Assembly: GCA_902775985.1 (NCBI GenBank)
Contig: CACYOR010000009.1
Span: forward strand, 1-32,272
Length of the DNA stretch: 32,272 bases
Source of the DNA: Oscillospiraceae bacterium
GTDB taxonomy: Bacteria; Bacillota; Clostridia; Oscillospirales; Oscillospiraceae
Direction: 5' to 3'
Shown: piece by piece, positions 22,316-30,228 of the stretch
How positions within the stretch are numbered: the first letter of the stretch is position 1
How the letters are laid out: each line of letters begins with the position of its first letter
The notes under the pieces: generated by a model
Told to the model about the DNA's origin: nothing
The model's database searches: none
Seen by the model: only the letters and a program-made list of their open reading frames with translations
Translations under genes and position numbers: made by a program

Positions 22316-25300
22316 CTACGCCAGCTCCAGCGAGAGGCTGCTGCCCTTTTCGCCGCGGCGGACGCGGATCTTCTGGGGGATGCTCTCGTCCAGCTTGTCC
22401 ACATGGGAGATGATGCCCACCAGGCGATCGCCCTCCGTGAGCTGACTCAGCACGTCCAGCGCCTTGTCCAGCACGTCGTCGCTGAGGCTGCCGAAGCCCT
22501 CGTCGATGAAGAGGGCGTCCATCTGCCGGCCGCCCGCGTGGTTCTGCACCACGTCCGAGAGGCCCAGGGCCAGGGCCAGGGAGGTAAAGAAGCTCTCGCC
22601 GCCGGAGAGGGAGCCCGAGGGGCGCTGCACGCCCGTGTCCTTGTCCAGCACCTCGATCTCCAGCCCGGCCTTGGCGTTGCGCCGCTCCGCGCCCACCTTG
22701 TGCACCAGCTCGTAGCGGCCGCCGCTCATCAGCTCCAGGCGGCGGTTGGCCATCGCCAGGATCTCCCGGAACATGGTGCCCATCACATAGCGGTCAAAGC
22801 TGAGCTTGCCGCTCTCGCTGTTGACCCCGCCCGCCAGCGAGGCCAGCGCGTCCAGGCGCTGCCAGGCCCGGTCGCTCTCGGCCAGGGCTTTTCGGATCGC
22901 CTCCGCCTTTTCCAAGGTCGCGCGGTGGTTGTTCAGCAAATTCTCCTGCCGGGTATGGGCCTCGTTCCGCTGGGCGTGCCGCTCGCTGAGCTGCCGCCGC
23001 TCCTCCTCGAGGGCGGCGAGATCGACGATCTCCTTTCCCGCGGTCTGGGCCCGGCGCGTCTCGATCAGCGCCCGGGCGTTCTGCTTTCCGATTTCGTGCG
23101 CGGAGAGCGCCTGTCTCTCCTCCCGGAGCCAGCCCTCCGCGTCCCTTCCCCGCAGCGGCTCCAGCAGCGCGGCCACGGCCTCGGGGCCATCAAAGCCGGT
23201 CTCGGCCAGCACTCGCTCCTGTGCCTCCAGGGCGGCATTGCGCTCCGCCGTGAGCTTTTCGGCCGTGTTCTCCTTTTCCGTGAGGCTTCCCAGGATCGTA
23301 TCCCGCCGGTGCGCGGCTCGGGCGAGGGCGTCCCGGTTTTTCTCAAGCTGCGCGGCGATCGCGCCGACGCGCTTTTCCCGCCGCGTTTTCTCCTCCCGGG
23401 CGCTCGCCTCGTCCCCCTCCAGCCGGGTGTTGAGCCCCCGGATGGCGTCCTCCGCCACCCGGATATCCGCCTGCCGTTCCTTTTCCAGATTCCAGAGTTC
23501 GGCGATGCGCTCCTGCAGCGCCTGCTCCTCCTGCTCCCGCTGGGGCAGCTCTTGGCGCAGCTTCTCCCCCTCGGCCGTCTTCGCCTGGGCGGCCCGCAGC
23601 GCCTCCCGGCAGCGCTCCGCCTCCTGACGCGCCTCCTCTGCGGCGCTCTCCAGCGCTCCCTCGGCCCGAAGCGCCTCCCAGCTCTCGCAGCCCGGCAGCA
23701 GTTTGCCGGCGCGCACTGCCACAGCCTGCTTTCTCGCGGCGATGGTCGCGCTTTTCGCCTGGACGGCGGCGTGTTGCTCGCTCCGCTCCCGCTCGTCCCG
23801 ACCGGCGGCCGCGCGGGCACGCTCCACGTCCTCCCGGCCCGGCGTCTCCTCCGGCAGCCGGGCCAGGCGGGCCGCGTCCTGCCGCTGCAGATGCGTGCCG
23901 CACACCGGGCACACCGCCTCCTCGCTCATCTCCAGCGTCTGCCGCAGCTCGTCTGCCAGCACCGCGGCCTGGGCCGCGATAAAGCTCTGGTAGAGGGCGT
24001 CTGCCCGGGCGGCGCTCTCCCCCGCCCGCTGCGTCAGGCGCAGCAGGCTCTCCCTTTCCTCGGTGAGCTTCGCCTCCAGGGCGTCGATGGCCGAAAGCTC
24101 GCTCCCCAGTCTGGCGAGGGCCTCCAGGCGCTCCGTGGCCGCCCGCTCCGCGCTCTCGCAGGCGACCTGCGCGGCTTCGGCCGAGGCCAGGCTGTTCAGC
24201 TTCTCCCGCAGCGCCGTGAGCTCTGCCTTTTGACGGGCAAGGCTCTCTTCTTTTTCGCTCCGCTCTGCCTGCGCCGCGGCCAGGGCTTTCTCGGCCTGGG
24301 CCTTTTCCTGCTGCCGCTGTCGGCGCTCGGCATAGCGGGGCAGCAGCTCTTCGATCCGGTGGATGTCCTTTTCGAGCTCGGTCTTTTCCGCCTCGGCCTC
24401 CCGGTCGCCCGCGACGCGCGCCTCGGCCTCCGCCACGGCCCGGCTGCTCTCCGCCAGGTCGTTTTTCAGATCCTCCGCCTCGCTGAGGCTGAGCTGCCAT
24501 TCGCTCTCTATTTTTTCGGCCCGCCCGATCACCGGCGCGGCCTTGTGCAGCGCCGTGTCCCGGCGCTCCAGCAGCGCCTGCCGCTGCCGCATCTCTTCGT
24601 CCCGCTCCTCCAGCGCGGCCAGATGTGCCCGCGTCTGCTCCAACTCCAGAAGCAGGGCGTTCATGGCTTTGGCCTCGCCCTGGCGGCGGCTGAGGGCGTT
24701 CAGCGCCTCAAAGGTCTCGTCCCGCTCCGCCCGGCGCCGGGCCAGGCTCTCCTCTTCCTCCGCCACCAGGCGGCGCAGATTCTCGATCAGGGCCGGATGG
24801 CCGGGCAGAAAGGCCTCCTGCTCCTCCCCGTGAAAGCTCTCGGGGCGCTGGAAGGCGATCTCCATCAGGCGGCGCAGCTCCTCCGTCCCGGCGCTGCGGC
24901 GGCGAGACAGCGCGTCCCGCGCCTGGAGCAGCAGATTCTGGTAATACACATAGACGGAGTTATCAAAGAGCTTTCCCAGGATCTCGTTTTTCTCGTCGCT
25001 GTTGGCCTTGAGGAACTTTTTAAACTCCCCCTGGGCCAGCATGATGATCCGGCTGAACTGCTCGGCGTTGAGGCCCAGCAGCTCCTCGCAGCGCTCCGTG
25101 ACTTTTTTCGCCCCCTCGATGGGGGCGGCGTCCGGCTCGGAGAGCAGCGCCTCGATCGTCCCGTCGTTATACTGCTCCGTTCCCCGCTTTTTGCTGAAAT
25201 GGATGCGCCGCTCCACGGTATATTCTTTCCCGTTCTGCCGAAAGCGCAGCTGCACCCGCGTGTCGGTGGATTTCGGCACGTAGTCGCAGTGGAGCATGTC

Positions 25301-25486
25301 GCTGCGCCGGTCCGCGCCGCTGGCGACGCCGAAGAGGGCGAAGGTGATCGCGTCAAAGATCGTGGTTTTTCCGGCCCCGGTGTCGCCGGTGACCAGATAC
25401 AAGCCGTGCCTGAGGTCGGAAAAGCGCAGCTCCGTTTTCTCGGCGTAGGAGCCGAAGGCCGTCATCTCCAGGTACAGGGGTCTCAT
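22316..25486 (-). CDS. sbcC: SbcC, ATPase subunit of the SbcCD nuclease
   Basis: A 1056-residue SMC/Rad50-like protein. It has N-terminal Walker A GDTGAGKTT (34-42), a long coiled coil rich in Glu, Arg, Ala and Gln, a zinc-hook CPVC at 526-529, and C-terminal LSGGESFFTSLALALGL, FIDEGFGSLSDDVLDKAL and a final MDALFIDEG Walker B region. With SbcD it forms the complex that cleaves DNA hairpins and protein-blocked ends, the bacterial Mre11-Rad50. Length and hook position are typical. ATG 25486 overlaps the sbcD stop by four bases. Confidence 0.95.
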   Translation of the reverse strand: MRPLYLEMTAFGSYAEKTELRFSDLRHGLYLVTGDTGAGKTTIFDAITFALFGVASGADRRSDMLHCDYVPKSTDTRVQLRFRQNGKEYTVERRIHFSKKRGTEQYNDGTIEALLSEPDAAPIEGAKKVTERCEELLGLNAEQFSRIIMLAQGEFKKFLKANSDEKNEILGKLFDNSVYVYYQNLLLQARDALSRRRSAGTEELRRLMEIAFQRPESFHGEEQEAFLPGHPALIENLRRLVAEEEESLARRRAERDETFEALNALSRRQGEAKAMNALLLELEQTRAHLAALEERDEEMRQRQALLERRDTALHKAAPVIGRAEKIESEWQLSLSEAEDLKNDLAESSRAVAEAEARVAGDREAEAEKTELEKDIHRIEELLPRYAERRQRQQEKAQAEKALAAAQAERSEKEESLARQKAELTALREKLNSLASAEAAQVACESAERAATERLEALARLGSELSAIDALEAKLTEERESLLRLTQRAGESAARADALYQSFIAAQAAVLADELRQTLEMSEEAVCPVCGTHLQRQDAARLARLPEETPGREDVERARAAAGRDERERSEQHAAVQAKSATIAARKQAVAVRAGKLLPGCESWEALRAEGALESAAEEARQEAERCREALRAAQAKTAEGEKLRQELPQREQEEQALQERIAELWNLEKERQADIRVAEDAIRGLNTRLEGDEASAREEKTRREKRVGAIAAQLEKNRDALARAAHRRDTILGSLTEKENTAEKLTAERNAALEAQERVLAETGFDGPEAVAALLEPLRGRDAEGWLREERQALSAHEIGKQNARALIETRRAQTAGKEIVDLAALEEERRQLSERHAQRNEAHTRQENLLNNHRATLEKAEAIRKALAESDRAWQRLDALASLAGGVNSESGKLSFDRYVMGTMFREILAMANRRLELMSGGRYELVHKVGAERRNAKAGLEIEVLDKDTGVQRPSGSLSGGESFFTSLALALGLSDVVQNHAGGRQMDALFIDEGFGSLSDDVLDKALDVLSQLTEGDRLVGIISHVDKLDESIPQKIRVRRGEKGSSLSLELA

Positions 25487-26727
25487 GCCTTCACCTCCTG
25501 CTTGGCGAGAAAGGCCAGGATGTTTTCGATCTCCGCCTCGCCGGGCGGGACATGGGGATCGGCCTGCAGGGCCAGCTCCTCCGCGTAGGCCAGCAGGGCC
25601 AGATCCTCTTCTTCCGGTCCCTCGCCGCCGCTGCGCTCGGTATAGAAGTCCGTGAAGAGCTCCCGGATGCTCTTTTGCTCCAGGGCGCTCGCCGTCGGGG
25701 CCGAGCCGGTCTCCCGGAAGGGGTCGTACTCCGAGCAGCGCTCCATCAAGATGCTGCCCCGGGAGCTAAACAGCTCCTCAAAAAAGGCGGAGATCTCCGG
25801 GCTGAGGCGCTGATCCGTCAGCACCAGGCGCAGGTATTCGTTCTGCCGGGGAACGGCAAGCTCGGATGCGCGCAGCTCTTCCAGGCTACCCCGCAGCTCC
25901 CGCATGGGGTGCAGCGGCGGGATCGTCAGCACCCGGATCTCCGGCGGCGTCCCCTTGGCCCCCAGCTCCACAAGCACCGGGCCCTTCTCCGGCTGGCGCA
26001 GTTCGTTGAAATGGTAGCACAGGGGCGAGCCGGCATAGCGGACCGTCTCCCGTCCGACGGGATAGGCGGCGTGGATGTGCCCCAGGGCCACATAGTCAAA
26101 GCCGTCAAAGCTGCGGTAGTCGATCTGTCCGACGCCGCCCACCATGGACTCCGAGCCGCCGCGCTCCACCTCCTGCCCGTTGGCCGTCACGTTCTGATGG
26201 GCGATCAGGACGTTACGCTCCCTGAAATCCACGTTCTGCCGCGCCAGCAGCGCGCGCAGCGCCGTGTCGTAGTCCCGCAGGCTCTCGTCCCCCAGGGTCC
26301 GGGCGATCAGCGCGGGATACACATAGGGCATCAGCCAGAAGCTCACCGGGCCGTATTCGTCCCGCAGCGTCACCTTCTCCAGCTGATCCGAGCCGAAGAG
26401 AGGCCGCGAGATATACAGGCCCTGCCGGGCGAGCATGGGCTGGGCAAAGGCCAGGCGCTGGGCCGAGTCGTGGTTCCCCGCCACCATCAGGACGGGGATC
26501 TTACGCTCCGCCAGCCCCGTCAGCATCCGGCTGAGCAGCTCCACCGCCTCGCCGGAGGGCGAGCTGCGGTCATAGACGTCCCCGGCGATCAGGATCGCGT
26601 CGGGCCGCTGGGCGTCGGCCAGCTCCAGAAAGCGCTCGACCCAATAGCCCTGGTCGCCGTTTTCCAGCAAAGAGACGCCGTGAATGGATTTTCCGAAATG
26701 CAGATCCGCAAGATGAAGGATACGCAC
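25483..26727 (-). CDS. sbcD: SbcD, nuclease subunit of SbcCD
   Basis: A 414-residue metallophosphoesterase. The metal-binding motifs run ILHLADLHFGKS (DxH), AGDVYDRSSP (GDxxD), VAGNHDSAQR (GNHD) and a later ALGHIHAAYP (GHxH). It starts with GTG at 26727, placed eight bases after AGGAGG on the minus strand. It is the Mre11-like endo/exonuclease. The C-terminal part holds the region expected to contact SbcC. Confidence 0.95.
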   Translation of the reverse strand: MRILHLADLHFGKSIHGVSLLENGDQGYWVERFLELADAQRPDAILIAGDVYDRSSPSGEAVELLSRMLTGLAERKIPVLMVAGNHDSAQRLAFAQPMLARQGLYISRPLFGSDQLEKVTLRDEYGPVSFWLMPYVYPALIARTLGDESLRDYDTALRALLARQNVDFRERNVLIAHQNVTANGQEVERGGSESMVGGVGQIDYRSFDGFDYVALGHIHAAYPVGRETVRYAGSPLCYHFNELRQPEKGPVLVELGAKGTPPEIRVLTIPPLHPMRELRGSLEELRASELAVPRQNEYLRLVLTDQRLSPEISAFFEELFSSRGSILMERCSEYDPFRETGSAPTASALEQKSIRELFTDFYTERSGGEGPEEEDLALLAYAEELALQADPHVPPGEAEIENILAFLAKQEVKA

Positions 26728-26776
26728 GCTGCAAGCCTCCTGTTTCTCTTTATGGGTTTGAATCCGGCGCCGCGCC

Positions 26777-28015
26777 TTATTCGCCGTCCAGCAGGCCGAG
26801 GCAGAGGTCGTTGACGTTGGTGCCGGTGGGTCCGGTGACGATCAGGCCCCCCATGGCCCGCAGGGCGTGGTAGGCGTCGTTGTTTCGCAGGATCTCATGG
26901 GGCACAAGGCCCTTTTCCCGCAGGGCATCAAAGCTGTCCCCGTCCACATAGCCGCCCGCCGCGTCGGTGGGGCCGTCCGTCCCGTCGGAGCCGAGGCTGA
27001 GCAGGCAGGCGTTTTTCAGGCCCCGCAGGCCCTCCGCCGCCGCCAGGGCCAGCTCCTGGTTCCGCCCGCCGAGACCCTGGCCCGTCAGGTGGACGACGGT
27101 CTCGCCCCCGGCGAGGAAGGCCAGCTTCCGTCCCTCCTCCGCGTGGCTGCGCAGGACGGCGGCCAGGAAGCGGCCCGCCTCCCGCGCCTCGCAGTCCAGG
27201 CGGTCGGTGAGGAACACGGTCTCGTAGCCCATGGCGCGGCAGGCCTCCCCCGCCGCGCGGCAGAGTTCCCGGACGCTGCCCACCACCCGGGCATGGACGT
27301 TTCCCAGCTCCTTGGGTGTCTCCAGGCGGAGGCAGGCCTCCGCCTCCGGGCTAAGATGCAGCTTGTATTTTTCCGCGATGGCCAGGGCCTCGGCGCAGGT
27401 GGCGCTGTCGGGGCTGACCGGGCCGGAGGCGATGCTGTCCAGCGGATCGCCCAGAATGTCCGAGAGCACCACGGCCTCCACCTTTGCCGGAGCGCAATGG
27501 GCGGCAAACTTCCCGCCTTTCAGGGCGGAAAGCCGCTTGCGGATGCTGTTGATCTCCACGATGTCCGCCCCGCAGGCCAGGAGCTGCCGGGTGAGGCCCT
27601 GCAATTCCGCCAGGGGGATCAGCGGCTTTTCAAAGAGGGCGCTGCCCCCGCCGGAGAGGAGGAAGAGGACGGTATCGTCCTCCCGCAGATCCTCCGTCAG
27701 CCGCAGCGCCTCCTCCCCGGCCCGGACGCTGTTTTCATCCGGCACAGGGTGACCCGCCTCAAAGCAGCGCAGAGGCCCGATGGGCCCGTCAAAATGGCCG
27801 TATTTGCTGATGACCAGGCCCTCCGTCACCGGCACGGTGAGAACGGACAGAGCCGCCCGGGCCATGCGGGGCGCGGCCTTGCCCGCGGCGATGAGATATA
27901 CCCGGCCCGGAAAGGCCATCCCCGCCAGCGCCCGGCGCACCGCGTCCTCGGGCAGGACAGCGCGGATGGCGGCGCGGGCGGCCCTCTCCGCGTCACGGCG
28001 CAGGGTTTCCTTCAT
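26777..28015 (-). CDS. glycerate 2-kinase (GckA/MOFRL family)
   Basis: A 412-residue enzyme converting D-glycerate to 2-phosphoglycerate with ATP. It has the DUF4147 N-terminal domain with LLSGGGSALFEKP, LSDILGDPLDSIASGPVSPD and GGRNQELALAAAEG, then the MOFRL domain with SLGSDGTDGPTDAAGG near the end. The start at 28015 is set by AAGGAG just upstream on the minus strand. It lies 14 bases after tartronate-semialdehyde reductase, giving a two-step route from tartronate semialdehyde to glycolysis. Confidence 0.93.
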   Translation of the reverse strand: MKETLRRDAERAARAAIRAVLPEDAVRRALAGMAFPGRVYLIAAGKAAPRMARAALSVLTVPVTEGLVISKYGHFDGPIGPLRCFEAGHPVPDENSVRAGEEALRLTEDLREDDTVLFLLSGGGSALFEKPLIPLAELQGLTRQLLACGADIVEINSIRKRLSALKGGKFAAHCAPAKVEAVVLSDILGDPLDSIASGPVSPDSATCAEALAIAEKYKLHLSPEAEACLRLETPKELGNVHARVVGSVRELCRAAGEACRAMGYETVFLTDRLDCEAREAGRFLAAVLRSHAEEGRKLAFLAGGETVVHLTGQGLGGRNQELALAAAEGLRGLKNACLLSLGSDGTDGPTDAAGGYVDGDSFDALREKGLVPHEILRNNDAYHALRAMGGLIVTGPTGTNVNDLCLGLLDGE

Positions 28016-28029
28016 GGCGTGTCTCCTTT

Positions 28030-28911
28030 TTATCGACCTATCTGGATATCGCTCAGATATTCGTAATACTGGGCGATGGCGCTGTGATCCTTCTGCCCGC
28101 CCTCGTGGTTGTGCAGCCACTGGAGGATTTCCTGCACTGAGGCCGTCATGGGCACCGGCGCGCCGACGGCGTGGGCGCAATCCAGGGCGTTGTTCAGATC
28201 CTTGATGTGCAGGTCGATCTTGAAGCCGGGCCTGTCGTTGCCCGCGATCATCATGGGGGCCTTGGCGTTCATGACCGTGGAGCCGGCAAGGCCCCCTTTG
28301 ATCGCGTCGAAGACCAGATTGGGGTCCACCCCCGCCTTCTGGGCCAGGGTCAGGGCCTCGGCCAGGACCTGGATGTTGCAGGCCACGATGATCTGGTTGG
28401 CCAGCTTCGTGGTGTTGCCCGCGCCCAGCTCGCCGCAGCGGACCACGGAGGAGCCCATCGCGCCCAGCATGTCCTTGTACCTGTCAAAGATCTCCTGTTT
28501 GCCGCCCACCATGATGGAGAGCGTGCCGTCGATGGCCTTGGGCTCGCCGCCGGAGACCGGGGCGTCCAGCATCTCCACGCCGTAGTCCGCCAGGGCCGCG
28601 CCGATCGCCCGGGAGTCCACGGGGTTAATGGAGCTCATGTCGATGAAGGTGGAGCCGGGCTTCATGTGGGCGGCAGCGCCGTTCTCCCCCAGCATGACTT
28701 CCCTCACCTGGGGGCCGTTGGGGAGCATGGTGATGAGCACCTCGCAGCTTTCCGCCGCTTCGCTGTAGCTGCCGGACTTAGCGCCCGCGGCCACCAGCGG
28801 CGCACACTTTTGCCTGCTGCGGTTGGAGACCGTGACCTCATAACCCGCTTTCAGCAGGTTCAGGGCCATGGGTTTTCCCATGATGCCCAGGCCGATAAAA
28901 CCGATTTTCAT
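28030..28911 (-). CDS. garR: 2-hydroxy-3-oxopropionate (tartronate semialdehyde) reductase
   Basis: A 293-residue beta-hydroxyacid dehydrogenase. The N-terminal nucleotide loop is GFIGLGIMGKPMA, the substrate motif is DAPVSGGEPKAIDGTLSIMVGG, and GAGNTTKLANQI contains the catalytic lysine. It is expected to reduce tartronate semialdehyde to D-glycerate, supported by the glycerate kinase directly downstream. 3-hydroxyisobutyrate dehydrogenase is the main alternative within the family. ATG 28911 has AAAGGAG on the minus strand. A minus-strand promoter is not clear in the 300-base divergent gap. Confidence 0.88.
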   Translation of the reverse strand: MKIGFIGLGIMGKPMALNLLKAGYEVTVSNRSRQKCAPLVAAGAKSGSYSEAAESCEVLITMLPNGPQVREVMLGENGAAAHMKPGSTFIDMSSINPVDSRAIGAALADYGVEMLDAPVSGGEPKAIDGTLSIMVGGKQEIFDRYKDMLGAMGSSVVRCGELGAGNTTKLANQIIVACNIQVLAEALTLAQKAGVDPNLVFDAIKGGLAGSTVMNAKAPMMIAGNDRPGFKIDLHIKDLNNALDCAHAVGAPVPMTASVQEILQWLHNHEGGQKDHSAIAQYYEYLSDIQIGR

Positions 28912-29220
28912 GCTCGTTTGCTCCTTTCCGAATGTCCCACAAAAGGCCGCCCCATCTCCGTTGTTTTCCATGGGGGCACCGCCCTGCGCCTCTCTTTTCC
29001 TTCTACCGACAGCCTATCATATTCCTCCGGAAAAGGCAAGAAAAGCGGGCGGGTGCCCCCACCCGGAGCGCCCTGTCCCTTTCCCCCGAGGGAAGCGCTT
29101 GACAGCCGGTTCAAACGAATTATAGTATTATGTATAGGATATCGCATTGCCTTCCCCGGCGCGCTCTCCCGTCCCCACGTGGGAGAGGCGGCCGATATTT
29201 CTACGCAAAGGAGAAAAAAC
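28912..29220. other. divergent intergenic region
   Basis: It separates garR (minus) from the + strand gene at 29221. It holds the + strand promoter listed next and the ribosome sites at both ends. On the minus strand a TATGAT box occurs near 29018 without a good -35. No RNA gene is seen. Confidence 0.5.
29099..29126 (+). promoter_or_regulatory. sigma-A type promoter
   Basis: Perfect -35 TTGACA (29099-29104), 16-base spacer and -10 TATAGT (29121-29126), about 95 bases before the ATG at 29221. Confidence 0.7.
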
Positions 29221-29895
29221 ATGTCTGCTTTTCCCGATCTCGGCCATACGATGCTGCGGGAGCTTGGCCGCGCCTTCCCCGCTGAAAAAGAGGACATCGG
29301 CGCGGACGCCCGCCTGAAGAAAGGCCCCTTCCGCTTGGAGACCGAGAGCTATCGCCTCCCCGGCCTCGGCCACTACTGCATCCTGCGCATGACGGCGCTG
29401 CTGGGCCTCATGAAGATGGAGACCCTGGTCCTCGCCCCCACGGAGCGGGATCTGCCCCTGCTGAACCTGGACCGGGTGCGCGTCCCGGGCAAGGACACTC
29501 AGATCGCCGAGCTCTACGATACCCAGCTCAGTCCCTGGCCGGAGGAGAGCCAGGCCGTGTTCCACGCCCTTCGGGAGCGGGACGCCGATCTGCCGGAGCA
29601 GGAGGCAAAAGAGCCCCACTGGTACGACGAAATCCTCTATCCCTGCTCCTTTCACAGGGCCGGAAAGGGAATTTCCGCCCGTTTGGACAAAGCCGCCCTT
29701 GACTTTGCCGCGGCTTATATTGTACAGTTAAAGGAAGCGGAGCCCTGCGACGGCGCCGCCAAGAAGGAGAAGGTCGCCGCCTTCGCCGAAACCCTGTTTT
29801 CCCAGGGCGGCCCGGCGGTGGACACGATCGTGAAGCTCTTCGGCCGCGAGACGGCGGAGCGCCTGATCCTTCACCACATGTACGGCGTAGAATAA
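29221..29895 (+). CDS. unrecognised 224-aa protein
   Basis: No family recognised with confidence. It is soluble with no signal peptide. The middle has a distinctive TERDLPLLNLDRVRVPGKDTQIAELYDTQL segment, whose pattern of two strands with DLPLLN.D faintly recalls ferredoxin-dependent bilin/RCC reductases; this is only a resemblance. Residues HWYDEILYPCSF and the C-terminal helix with LFGRETAERLILHHMYG follow. AAAGGAG at 29208-29214 sets the start, and a good promoter lies upstream. It ends 33 bases before the STAS gene and may share its transcript. Confidence 0.75.
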   Translation: MSAFPDLGHTMLRELGRAFPAEKEDIGADARLKKGPFRLETESYRLPGLGHYCILRMTALLGLMKMETLVLAPTERDLPLLNLDRVRVPGKDTQIAELYDTQLSPWPEESQAVFHALRERDADLPEQEAKEPHWYDEILYPCSFHRAGKGISARLDKAALDFAAAYIVQLKEAEPCDGAAKKEKVAAFAETLFSQGGPAVDTIVKLFGRETAERLILHHMYGVE

Positions 29896-29928
29896 ATACA
29901 GATTGGACACAATAAGGAGGAAGCCCCC

Positions 29929-30228
29929 ATGCTGACGATTGAAAAGACCCTGAACGCCCCCGCGCTGACCGTGGCGCTGATCGGACGCCTGGACACCACC
30001 ACCGCCCCCGAGCTGGAGAAGGAACTGAAGGCCTCTCTGGACGGGATCACGGAGCTGACCTTTGACCTGGCGGCCCTGGAGTACATCTCCTCCGCCGGTC
30101 TGCGCGTGCTGCTCTCCGCCCAGAAGACCATGAACCGCCAGGGCACGATGAAGCTCACCCATGTGAACGAGACCATCATGGAGATCTTTGAGGTCACCGG
30201 CTTCTCCGACATTCTGACCGTCGAATGA
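29929..30228 (+). CDS. STAS-domain anti-sigma-factor antagonist (SpoIIAA/RsbV-like)
   Basis: A 99-residue single STAS domain. TVALIGRLDTTTAPELEKEL is the first conserved block, and LEYISSAGLRVLLSAQK carries the serine pair at which anti-sigma kinases phosphorylate these proteins. GGAGG at 29914-29918 precedes ATG 29929. The next gene is a PP2C phosphatase that would reactivate it by removing the phosphate, the usual partner-switch arrangement. No anti-sigma kinase or sigma factor is in view. Confidence 0.92.
   Translation: MLTIEKTLNAPALTVALIGRLDTTTAPELEKELKASLDGITELTFDLAALEYISSAGLRVLLSAQKTMNRQGTMKLTHVNETIMEIFEVTGFSDILTVE

Noticed and set aside
22283-25588. A 1101-codon open frame on the + strand opposite sbcC
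   Set aside because: It is the antisense shadow of a high-GC gene: the protein is a Leu/Arg/Gly/Gln-rich string with no domain, while the minus strand gives canonical SbcC motifs.
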